Origin: Lota lota
Taxonomy: Eukaryota; Chordata; Actinopteri; Gadiformes; Lotidae
Direction of reading: 5' to 3'
Length of the DNA stretch: 64,000 nucleotides
NCBI GenBank assembly: GCA_026745465.1
Contig: JACYXH010000473.1
Coordinates: forward strand, 8,456,859-8,520,858
Below are positions 39,261 to 50,019 of the stretch, in pieces. Position 1 is the first letter of the stretch, and every line of letters starts with the position of its first letter. The translations under genes were made by a program, and so were the position numbers. Below the pieces are notes generated by a model, which was not told the DNA's origin, ran no database searches, and saw only the letters and a program-made list of their open reading frames with translations.

Positions 39261-41355
39261 CTTCTCCTGCGTGTAATCTTTCATCCTAGGTCCACACAGG
39301 TTTGGTTTTTGGTCTGTTTCCCGTTCTGTCTTGGCTCGTGTTTTTCTTAAAGCTCCAATGGTTGACCAGCGTCGCCCCCCCATTAAAAAAAAACAACCGA
39401 ATACAGAAAGATAAAGAAACCTTGCTCCTTCTCCCTCGATGTGGTGGTGGGAACAACTGAAGCGACATGGGGAGCCGTGTGGTTTGCTTCGGTAGTGTCG
39501 GGGACCCCTGACGTGAGAGATGGAGAGATGGGCGTGTCTGACTCATGCGCCGTGCACGACGCTCCTAACCCTACCCTCCCCCCCCCCCCCCCCCTTTTAC
39601 CGTAAAGTCTATATCACCGCGAATATGGATGGCGTTCTGTCTGCGAACGACGACGTGATGCACGTTTTTAACGGCACCTGCTCTAAGTAGCCCACGTGAG
39701 ATAATTAAGGACATCATTAATTCATTAGTGGCACGTGGCTGTAGTTTATACCTTAATCATACCATAAAATGCAACAAAAAATCATGTCTCACGATATTAA
39801 ATAAATAGTCAAATTAGATGTACTCTAAGATAGAGCTTAAGATATACTATGTAAATATGTTATAGGCTAAAGTTTGTGTAATGAACCAGTCGACGGAGTG
39901 AATGTCTACCATTTGGAGGACTAGTGCACCCCCTGACGGTAAAAGTAGGCATTGCACATCAGCCCAGAGATACAATATCCAATATCACTGACCTAAAATA
40001 TGACAAAATAGAAACAACTGAAAGTTTAGAACATTAAGCTATTGTTTTGAATATATTTAACCAATTACGATGGGGACAAAATCCGCCATTTCAAAGAGTG
40101 GTGGGGACATGTCCCCAGCGTAAAGGACACCATTGGGCGTTGTGATTGCTGTATATGTTTGAATAAAGTTACTTTTTGTTTTGTGAGCAGTACCTAATGG
40201 AAAACAGCATTTGGCTGGACTTTTAAGTTGCTCCTGCTATATATTTTACGTTTGGTTTGTGTGGCATAATGTGTGAGGAAAACAGTGTTTTATTTAAATT
40301 AACTATTTTATAATCATGCAGGGAGCAAGGATTAGGGGGCCCACAATGAACGTTCTGCCCCTCTGTGATGATACCCCGCTCCCACCACTGGGTGTCGCTA
40401 CAACACTGATTATGGGACTGCTACTTGTAAGTGACAGGGCACAGGTAGTCTATAGCAAAGACGTGTCAAAAGGGTATATTCTGAACTACCTACATTTAAC
40501 TTAAAGTAGTTCAAATATTATACTAAAATAATCTAAATAGTACCTATGTAATGTCTACATACGTAATGTGTAGGCACGACAATAACTAACACAATCCTAG
40601 ATGAGCTAGAAAGGAGAGCAGAGATTGGAGAGAGGAGGAAGAGAAGGGAGAGGAAGGAGAGAGGAGAAACTAAGATGAGAGGCTGGAGAGGAGGGGAGGG
40701 CTGTCAAGACAAAGTCACAGTACTCACACACATGGGGTGAATCTTTACATGTAGTCACTGTGACCTTTGTGTAAGGTGTAACACATGTTGGGTTGTTGCA
40801 TGGTGGACATAAAGTCATTGACTGGCTCATCAGCTACAAACGTGTGCAATCGATCAGTGATTTTAATCCTTCATTGAATTCCATATTTTGTAAAAGGGTT
40901 TTTAGGCAATGTTTTTTTTTTTTATCCCACTGAGAATGTACCTATTCCACTGAATATATATAGTACTGAGAATGTACCTATTCCACTGAATACATTTTGT
41001 ACTGAGATTATACACATTCCACAGAAAATGTCCCCAGTCTACTTTTGGTAAATCTTTATTCAAATTTGAAAAGTGTACAACATTTTTAATGTGTTGTTAA
41101 ACATGATTCAAAAGAATAAACTAATTGAACTACTTGGTTTGAGGTGATGGCAGCCATCCGAATATCAGAACCTAAAACGGTCCCTGAAACAGCTCAGTTG
41201 TCCCAATTCCACATATAAAGAAAAACACACAAAATGGGTAAATATTAAATCATATTTATTTATGAAGCAACAAGTGTTCAAACATGCACTTCAAGCCCTC
41301 AAGGATTAAAACTCAAAAACCCCCATGGGGAAAAGAGAAACCTTTAAAAAAATAA
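39260..41355. other. Stretch without a recognised gene
   Basis: Contains a poly-C run near 39,577-39,594, an (A/T)-rich middle, and two to three copies of ACTGAGAATGTACCTATTCC around 40,930-41,010. No gene is supported. Confidence 0.5.
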
Positions 41356-41360
41356 AAGTG

Positions 41361-41775
41361 GAGCGACCAAGGGACAAGTCTGGTTTAGCGCTAAATGAGT
41401 CTAGTTTAGGATTAAGGATGGTTAACTTGGTTTAAAGTTTGAAATAGGCCATTTTAGGGGTGTATGGGTATACGTTATGTTTAGGCCCTGTTTGGTTTAG
41501 GCATTAGTTATTGTATTAAAGATTGATAAGTTTAGGTATTAGGTAAGAGTTTACGCATTTTAGAGAGGTTTAGGTTTGATGGTTAAGTTTAGGTAAGCGA
41601 GTTTAGGTACTAGGTTAAGTTTTGGCCTTTATGACGTTTAGGTTCGATGGCTAAGTTTAGGTATTAGGTTAGATCATCCTATTTTATTTGTGGTTAAATT
41701 GAGGCCTTAGGGTTAGAAAAAAGGTTAAGATCAGGGCTCAGGTTTGCTTCCAGCCTTGTCCCTTTAGTCGCTCCC
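41361..41775. mobile_element. Possible non-autonomous element with ~20-bp inverted ends and TTTAGG-rich core
   Basis: Left end GGAGCGACCAAGGGACAAG at about 41,361. The right end reads CTTGTCCCTTTAGTCGCTCC at about 41,756-41,775, its near-perfect reverse complement. Between them is degenerate GTTTAGGTATTAGGTTAAG sequence. No target duplication was recognised and no protein is encoded. Confidence 0.5.
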
Positions 41776-42534
41776 TTAAGAGGGCTCCCAGCTAAGGGTG
41801 TTGGAAATATAATAGCTAGGATCACAGATAGTGTACAGAAAACAAATCAACAAATCAAAAGATTGAGCTGCACATACTTTCCCCAAAAGCTGGTGTGACA
41901 TAATGGTTTGTTTTAAAAGTGAACAGTAAAGTGACATCAGTATGGTGTGTAGTAGGCAGTTGACGAGCTCTGCGTGGTTATGTTAGCTGTAGGTGTAGCC
42001 AAGGATCCTCAGGGTGGATGGGGAATAGGACACTGGAGTAGATCAACTGTTCAGGTCATCATACTGTGAAGTGAAAAGAAAAAAAGTAAAGTAAGTTTCA
42101 CATTGTGCTGGCTGATTTAGAAGACATTTTGCTCGCCAAATGTGATTGGGCATTTAAAGATTCCTAAACGCAGCGCCATGCTACCATGCCATTTGGTCCA
42201 TTTATCGAAGCTCTCACCCGGGTCTAAGCAAAACTTACCATGTTGAATATTCAAAGTAATAATCACATAAGATTGCAAGTCAAGCATCTTACCTGGGTCC
42301 ACACGGGGTCTTTAGGGCGCTGGACTGCGGGCCTTTGGTCCATCCTCTGCTCCGGGCCGCGGTCCTGAGTTTAAAGAACCATTTAGTCATCGAGCCGCTT
42401 GGTGGTTTGACCGCTTGCACAATTATGGACCTGGTTATACGCTGTCTCTGAATACTAGAGCTCCTAAACGCTGACCTAGTTTATCAGATTTACTCGATGA
42501 ACCTTTAAAATCGGTTGAAGAGTTCACCTTACCT

Positions 42535-42665
42535 GGATGAGTAGCTGCTAGGTCTTAACACAAGCTGCAACCGCCAGGACGTCCAGCTGACCGCCACCGC
42601 CAGGACCTCCAGCTGACCGCCATGACCTCCAGCTGACCGCCACCGCCAGGACCTCCAGCTGCGTC
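42535..42665. repeat. Short GC-rich tandem repeat
   Basis: CCGCCAGGACCTCCAGCTGA recurs four times with deletions. The surrounding 41,780-42,940 shows no gene. Confidence 0.8.
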
Positions 42666-42947
42666 GCCTCAGTCCTTCTGAAACTTAACACATTTGCACA
42701 TTTTACTCCCCGTTTAGTTAACTATAGAAAGTGATACTTTACTTCCCTTCATTGCTGATGTTTGTACATATCTCCCAATGGACTCACCCAATGAAAATAT
42801 GCAAATGCTAATATAAAAAATGTAAAATTTGATGTACTACAAATCAGATTTTGCCAGTGAAGGCGTTTAGGGTTGTAAAACCAAATTCTAAAAAGACAAG
42901 TCAACGTAAATTACAAAACACGCAAAGTTCCGCTGGGAAAAATGCCA

Positions 42948-43235
42948 ACTACGGTTGTAAAGCTGTGAACAGTGACATTACGGAGACTAACAACTACGGT
43001 TGTAAAGCTGGACAGTGACATTACGGAGACTAAACCAAACTACGGTTGTAAAGCTGTGAACAGTGACATTACGGAGACTAAACCAAACTACGGTTGTAAA
43101 GCTGTGAACAGTGACATTACGGAGACTAAACCAAACTACGGTTGTAAAGCTGTGAACAGTGACATTACGGAGACTAAACCAAACTACGGTTGTAAAGCTG
43201 TGAACAGTGACATTACGGAGACTAAACAAACCGTA
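42948..43235. repeat. 48-bp minisatellite, about six copies
   Basis: ACTACGGTTGTAAAGCTGTG with AACAGTGACATTACGGAGAC and TAAACCAA, period near 48 bp. The multiple-of-three period opens spurious frames on both strands. Confidence 0.95.
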
Positions 43236-45430
43236 TGGCACAGAATGAACAGTGCATTACGGAGAAATAACCAAACCGTTGTAAACAGAATGAATGTGCA
43301 TTGGAATAACAAACCGTAACAGAATGATGCATTGCAGAAATAACAAAATGCATTGTAGAAAATAACAAACCATAATTGTGCAATAAATAATACAGAATTT
43401 ACATTGTATAAATAAAAAATATAAAATTTAAAAATACAAATATTACACTTGTGACTCACTGTAGATCGAATCCCGTTGTAATATGTATAATAACAAATAC
43501 GTATGGCACAGAAATCGTGCAGAAAATAAAAACCGTATGGCACAGAATGAAATAGCGCAAACCGTATGGCACACATGAACCATTGCAGAAATAACAAACG
43601 TATGCAATGTGTGTATGTGCCAGAATAATAAGCACAGAATGAAAATAAAAAACAGAATGAATGTGCATTGCACAAAAATGTATGGCACAGAATGAATGCA
43701 TTGCAGAAAATAAACCGTATGTCAGATCAACCGTATGGCACAATTGTAAAAATAACAAACCGTATGGCACAGAATGAATGCATTGTAAAATAAAAAACGT
43801 TGGTGGCAGAATAACCTTGGCTCCGGTGTTGCACAAACCAGACACAATGAAGCAGCACAAAGCAACCGAGACGACAAGTGCACCGTTGGCACGTATGAAC
43901 CATTGCAGAAAATAACAAACCGTATGGCACATGTGTGAATAATAAACGCATTATGCACAGAAACGTATGAGAATAACAAACCGTATGGCACAGATGAGAT
44001 AATGTGCATTGAGAAAATAACAAACCGTATGGCAGAAGAATGTGCATTGTAAAAAAAAACAATATGGCACAGAAATGTTTATGGCAAATAGAATAATGTT
44101 TTGGCACACACAATATGCAGAAAATAACAGCACAGAGTGCAATAGAACACATGAATATAACAAAAAAAAATATGGCCAAATGAATGTTGCATTAAAACAA
44201 ATATGGCACAAATAATGTGCCGCAGATCCGTATAAATGAAAAGAAAATGAACATATGCACAGAATGTATTTGAATGTTAGAAGTTGCAAATAACAATACA
44301 GATGAGAACTGAATGTGTGATGCAAACCGTATGGCACAGAATGACGTGCATTGCAGAAAATAACATGGCACAGAATATGTGCAAGAAAATATGAGAATAA
44401 TGTATGAAAATAATGTAAATACAAACCACTTGAATGTGTTGTAGAAAATAACAACCGTATGGCACAGAATGTGCATGCAAAATAACAAATAACAGAATGA
44501 CCGTGCAACAGAATAAGTGTATTTAGAATGTAACAAAGTAACAAAACATGGCACAATGAAATTGCATGTACAGAATGAAATACAACACAGAATGAATGTA
44601 GAAAAATAACAAAACCGTACCACAGAATGATGTGCATTGTAGAATGGCACAGAATGTGCATTGAAATAACAACCGTATGGCACAGAATTATAGTCAAATG
44701 AAAATAACACAAAATAATGTGTTGCGCAGAAGTATGTATTGAAAAAAAATAACCAGCACAAAATGAACCATTGTATAACAAACCGCATCAACAGAATGAA
44801 TGCATTGTAGATAAACAAACCGTATGGCACAGAAAAATAACAAAATAATAAACCGTGAAGAATGAATGCATAAAATAACAAACCGTATGGCACAATGCAT
44901 GTGAAATTGTAGAAAATAACAACCAGTAATGCACAGAACGTATGCATGAATGTTGTAAACGAAAATAACACCGTAGAATGAATGTGTGCATTAAACCGTA
45001 TGGCACAGTGAAATGTGCATTGTAGAATGATGATGGCATTGCACAGAATGAAACCACTTGCACAGTGAATGTGATTGCTGTACACAGACATGAAATTCAC
45101 CAGCAGAAAATACAAAACGTTGGCAGAATGAATGAGCATTCAGAATAACAAACTATGGCACAGAATGAATTGTGCACAGAAAATAACACCATGATGTGAC
45201 AGAAACCCAAAAAACAAACTATGGCACAGAATGAGATTGTAGAAAATAACACCGTGGCACATGTTGAGAATGAATTGTGGCACTGAATGAATTGTAACAA
45301 ATACAAGTATGGCACAGAATGAATGTTGCACAAATAAAACAAATGGCACAGAATGTGCTTAGCGCAGATACACACAAGTATGGCACAGAATGAATATGTT
45401 GCATAAGTATGGCACAGAATGAATGTGGCA
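43236..45430. repeat. Long degenerate minisatellite, ~2.2 kb
   Basis: Built from AACCGTATGGCACAGAATGA and ATGTGCATTGCAGAAAATAAC in variable order and spacing, unit roughly 40-45 bp. Few units are intact and single-base losses are frequent. Minus-strand frames up to 315 codons (repeated HSVPYGLLF-type peptides) arise because the unit has few stops; there is no evidence of a gene. Confidence 0.9.
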
Positions 45431-46755
45431 GAAATCAAACCGAACAGAATGATGAAGACATGAAAAACAAACCCGGGAAAACATTGCATCAACCGCAGTC
45501 AAACTTCCAGCAAGAAAACAGCAAATATGAAAAGATGAGAGTGTGCAAGTGCAAAGCAAGTAGCAAATCTTCTAATTCTACCAAGCCAACCTCTACCAAT
45601 CCACATTTCTACCAAGCCAAAACCAACCAATTAAACCAAACCTCAACATGCCCCCAGTCAGTAGTCTAGTTAGTCTGATGGATTAAAAAAAAAAAAAACA
45701 CAGGGTCCAGTGGGGTTATGGATGGAGCAAAATCTGAACACTTCCTTCTCTTTGTCGAGTTCTTTGGAGATGTCCTTAAATTCACAAACATCCTGGATAT
45801 TTCAGACACGTGGCATTTCAAGTTGTCTTTGTGGATTCCTGAGGGAGGTAGAGCATCTGGAGAAGGTGCTGTGCCGTTCAATTGTCTAACGCAGCATGGA
45901 TTGCACAGGATTGCTATTTCAACCTAGTGGAGGTCCTGTAGTCCAGTGGTGCTGTTAAACAAAAACAAAAAAAAAGCAATTGGCGAAAATAGGTTTATTC
46001 GGCAATTAGTCTACTTACCTCTTCATCTACGACTGTTTTCTTTCAACAGTTCCAGTTTGACCCAAAACGTTGTTCTTTCACAATGGTTGAAGCTGTTCCT
46101 CCATTTTGCGTCCAGTTTCCAGAGCTCACACACACACTTCCCAGTGTTCACACGGAGGTTGTCGGTGCAGCGCCGGTAAAGTCAGTCGGTTAGTCATCCC
46201 CAGTTAGGCCCAATACAAACACGTGTACACACTGCGCTCAAAACACAAGCTACGACTCCACATTTCAATTATAAACGAGCAAAACCTAATTGACTATGAG
46301 CGGTCAAACCCGGGGTAACTTTGAGGGGAAAGAACAGTGATATAGATTGTGAGTGAGGAGACGTGTGCGGTGCACTGATGCACAATCACAGGCTGATCTG
46401 AAGCCAGCGGCCAAACACAACCAAACAAACAATCAAGCAGCTCATTAAACAATAAACGTCGGTGATCGGCCCCGTTGGTGGCCACGTTATCCGGATTGTT
46501 CATTCAAAAGCGCCCAAAACAAAAAAACAACAGCGGGCGCAACGTCTAACTAATAAAAGGTACAGGCCTAAGCCATCGGTTACCGCAGTCAAACGCAAAA
46601 AAAATAAAAATAATGGCCGACATCACCTGGGAGCTATATGCACGTCGGGGGCGACTCAGCTAAATTCAATTAAGAACTAATGACACCGAGAAGGTGATTG
46701 GCTGTCAGCGAGAAGCTCCACACGAGAAAGGGCTTCCGTATCGAGCTCATCATAT
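45431..46755. other. Stretch without a recognised gene
   Basis: A + strand frame at 45,718-45,927 and its minus counterpart could not be assigned. The sequence includes an A13 run near 45,685 and otherwise looks intergenic. Confidence 0.4.
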
Positions 46756-46758
46756 GAA

Positions 46759-46830
46759 GCACAATGTCGTTCTGTGGTAGAATTTTCGCCTCCCACGCGG
46801 GAGACCAGGGTTCGATTCCCGGCCAATGCA
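46759..46830 (+). tRNA. tRNA-Gly (CCC), altered acceptor stem
   Basis: Contains the D-arm TGTGGTAGAATT, the anticodon loop CTCCCAC (anticodon CCC) and the B-box/T-arm GGTTCGATTCC, ending GGCCAATGCA. The 5' end GCACAATG no longer pairs fully with CCAATGC, where a normal gene has GCATTGG. It is therefore either a decayed copy or a sequence error. The T-stem is intact. Confidence 0.7.
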
Positions 46831-46990
46831 AGGAACAATTTAGCTCTGAACCGCAACTTAAACCTTGTGTATAAGGTCACCTCTTTCTGAACATCTAGCT
46901 GATGAGGGCGAACTAAACTTTCAGGGTCTTTTGATATCTAAAGGTACTTCAATAGTGATTTCGCTTGTCCTTAACCGTCCTCAAAACTTT

Positions 46991-47073
46991 TGTCAGAAAA
47001 GGGATTTGAACCCACGCCTCCAGAAGAGACTGCGACCTGAACGCAGCACCTTAGACCGCTCGGCCATCCTGAC
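46991..47073 (-). tRNA. tRNA-Leu (CAG), weakened T-stem
   Basis: 83 nt on the minus strand starting GTCAGGATGGCCGAGCGGTC, with anticodon region GCGTTCAGGTCGC (CAG), a long variable arm and GGTTCAAATCC. The acceptor stem pairs (GTCAG... / ...CTGACA). The T-stem 3' side reads CCCTT instead of CCCAC, losing two pairs, so activity is uncertain. Confidence 0.8.
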
Positions 47074-47235
47074 TCTTAAGAGAAATTGCATAACAGTGGA
47101 TCGTTCCGTGAATTTCGTTACCTTTGTCATGTATATCAAAGATCGCTTCTTGCTCACGGACACCGACTGCTCCCAAAATAACTCAACTTTGATTGTATTG
47201 GTGACTGTATTATGTTCAGATTGTACCTTGAATTG

Positions 47236-47284
47236 AATTCTCGCCCGCCACGTGGGAGGTCCGGGTTCGATTCCCGTCCAATGC
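47236..47284 (+). pseudogene. tRNA-Gly (GCC-type) 3' fragment
   Basis: GAATTCTCGCCCGCCACGTG then GGGTTCGATTCCCGTCCAAT match the anticodon and T arms of a glycine tRNA. The acceptor 5' strand and D arm are missing. Confidence 0.7.
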
Positions 47285-47378
47285 AAGGCACACTTTAGAT
47301 CAGTTCTGAACGGCAACTTAAACATTGTGTGTGAGACTCTTTCTGAACATCTAGCTCAGTGGTGTCAAACTCAATCAC

Positions 47379-48340
47379 TCAAACCTTGTGCGTCATCGAC
47401 AGGCAGCACGGAAAGTGACCCAAGTTTCCTTCCAACATATGCGTCTCCCACAGACGCAGCTTGGCTTTAAAAGCCCTCACTGCAGCATGCATGTCTGTGA
47501 TCACACGGTCCCATCCCTGAAGCTGGAGGTTTAGCGCATTGAGATGGTTAGTTAAATCACACAGAAATGCCAGCTCACACAGCCACTTTTCATCATGGAG
47601 CTCTGTGGTGTCTTTCCCTTTGCTTTCCATAAACTGACAGATATCCTCACGCAACTCGAAATATCTGTTGAGCACTTTCCCTCGACTTAGCCGGCGCACC
47701 TCTGTGTGATAGGGGACGTCACCATTTTTAGAATCGATCTCCTCCAGAAAAGCCTTAAACTGGCGGTGGTTTAAACCTTTGGCTCTTATAAAGTTAACAG
47801 TCTGTGTCACGGTGCTCATCACATGTTCCATTTTTAGCGCTTTGCCGCTCAATCTTTCTTGGTGTATAATGCAGTGGTAAACTGTCAGCTCACCTGCGCA
47901 ATTGTCCTCCGCATCTTATCCCGCATTCTGCCCACTAATCCACTCTTCCTACCGCACATTGCAGGCGCTCCAGCTGTTGTCAGTCCTACCAGTTGGTCCC
48001 AAGGCAGCTTCATTTCATTTATACAATTAGATACTTCTTCAAATATGTCTTTTCCCGTGGTTGTGCCGTGCATTGATTTAATTCCCAAAAGTTCCTCTGT
48101 AACGCGCAAGTCAGAGTCCACTCCACGGATGAAGATTGACAGCTGGGCAGTATCTGTTGTGTCGCTGCTCTCATCCACAGCAAGGGAATATGCAATGAAA
48201 TCTTTTCCTTTTTCCATTAGCAGATTTTGTATATTGGTAGCAAGCTCGCATGTCCGGTCAGCAACGGTGTTTCTGGTAAGGCTTACATTTAAAAATGCTT
48301 GCTTTTGGTCAGGACACACGACTTCGCACACTTTAATCAA
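47379..48340 (-). pseudogene. hAT-derived GTF2IRD2-like transposase fragment, frameshifted
   Basis: Two consecutive minus-strand frames, 48340-47885 and 47852-47379, together read like the middle of fish 'general transcription factor II-I repeat domain-containing 2-like' genes, which derive from hAT transposases. Landmarks: AYSLAVDESSDTTDTAQLS, FIRGVDSDLRVTEELLG, TTAGAPAMCGRKSGLV, then GKALKMEHVMSTVTQTVN, LNHRQFKAFLEEIDS and DEKWLCELAFLCDLTNHLN. A frame change near 47,900 separates them. The BED finger and C-terminal dimerisation domain are absent. Same family as the 24.4-kb fragment but a different part; they are not one element. Confidence 0.8.
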
Positions 48341-48344
48341 TCAT

Positions 48345-49215
48345 CGCTTCACAAACAGACATTCTATTTGTCTATGTTTCCAATGATTGCCCATGTTTTC
48401 GACTGGGTTGTTTGGTTCAAGCAGTGTTTTGGCACACCGTGTGTAAAGTTTAACACACTCTGCTACACTAACCTAACACTTTAGCCTAGACCTCTTAATC
48501 CACTCCTTAGTAGCCCTGAATAATCTATTGTAGAGCAGAATGGCACCAAGGATACAGAGAGAGAATCAGGGAGACAGTGAAAGGGAGAAATAGGGAAATA
48601 CCAAAAACAGTGAGAAATCAAACAAGAAAGGGATAAAAGGTGTCATTCAATAGTGTGTGCATGCCATGCTAAATCAACGATACAATATGCTGCCCCAAGC
48701 ACCCAAACCTGCTCTCCCAAGCACCCAAACAATAGCATTTAAATATATCATTTGGACCAGGTTACGCAAAAGGTTATGCACCATATCCTAGGAACATGAT
48801 ATAACCTTATTTCCCTTTCCATATGGATAGGTAATATCCTAAAGATCAGATATGTATAATGTGTTGCGCAATTTTATAAATGGCTAGAATGCTTTACAAG
48901 GCAGAAATACAAACATTGTCCCAATCACCCTTAATTCACCCTGGTTGGGACCCCTTTGGTCTTCCATAGTGTGTGTTAGAATTATTCAGTGTTAGGTAGG
49001 CTACGTCAATTGGATTTGACAGTTACTTAAATAAAAAGGATGACTTAGAAGAGAAGAAAAATAACTTGACACACACATACATGCACACACACGTGCGCGC
49101 ACACGCAACCATGCACACACACACACACACACACAGACACACACACACAGACACACCAAAAGTTACTTACCTGTTGATGAAACTGTCCCTATGGTAGCTC
49201 AACACTCATCGACTG
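48345..49215. other. Stretch without a recognised gene, ending in (CA)n
   Basis: AT-rich sequence with a CA-rich tract at about 49,070-49,156. No gene is seen. Confidence 0.5.
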
Positions 49216-49218
49216 CCT

Positions 49219-49437
<219 letters not shown>

Positions 49438-49650
49438 ATTTATATCCTCCTCTGTCACTTTCTCTTCTGTCCACCTTTCTCTAAAGTACTCTCTCTCTCT
49501 CTCTCTCTCGATCTCTTTATGTGTCTGCCTCTGGTGGAAGGATTGACAATATGTTTTTACCAAGACAGGTGATCTGTTTTGATTTAAGACAGGTAATATG
49601 TTTTTCCCAAGAATGGTGGGACGTTTTTAATTAAGACAGTTAATTAAGAC

Positions 49651-50003
49651 TGTCATGTTCCTGCTTTTATTTTGAGTTTCTGTCTGTTTGCTTCACTTCC
49701 TGTTTTATTTTGAAATGTATCTGCTTCCTCAGTCCCATGCTTAAATACGCACGCGTTCCATTTCCCTGTGCCAGATTGTATTCATTCATTCGTTACTCGC
49801 TCCAGCGTTTTTTCCCGCGTTAGTTTTTTCTCAGTGTTCATATGCAATTCCTAGTGTTTGTTTCCCCCGTGTTTACCAGACAATTGTTGTAGTTCTGACG
49901 ACGGATATCTATCTGCCATTTTTGTCCCTTTGAACAATTAAAATTTCTTAACTATAATTCCCTGTCCGAGTCGTGCATTTGAGTCCGCCATTGTACCCTG
50001 ACA
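49651..50003 (+). repeat. Ty3/gypsy 5' LTR
   Basis: 353 bp, TG...CA ends; TTAAATACGC may serve as a TATA-like box and AATTAAA lies near 49,937. Confidence 0.95.
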
Positions 50004-50019
50004 GTACAATCTGGCCAAC

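Noticed and set aside
43184-45492. Chain of long minus-strand frames rich in Phe, Cys, His and Ile
   Set aside because: By-product of the degenerate minisatellite; no domain, splice signal or start context, and composition follows the repeat.
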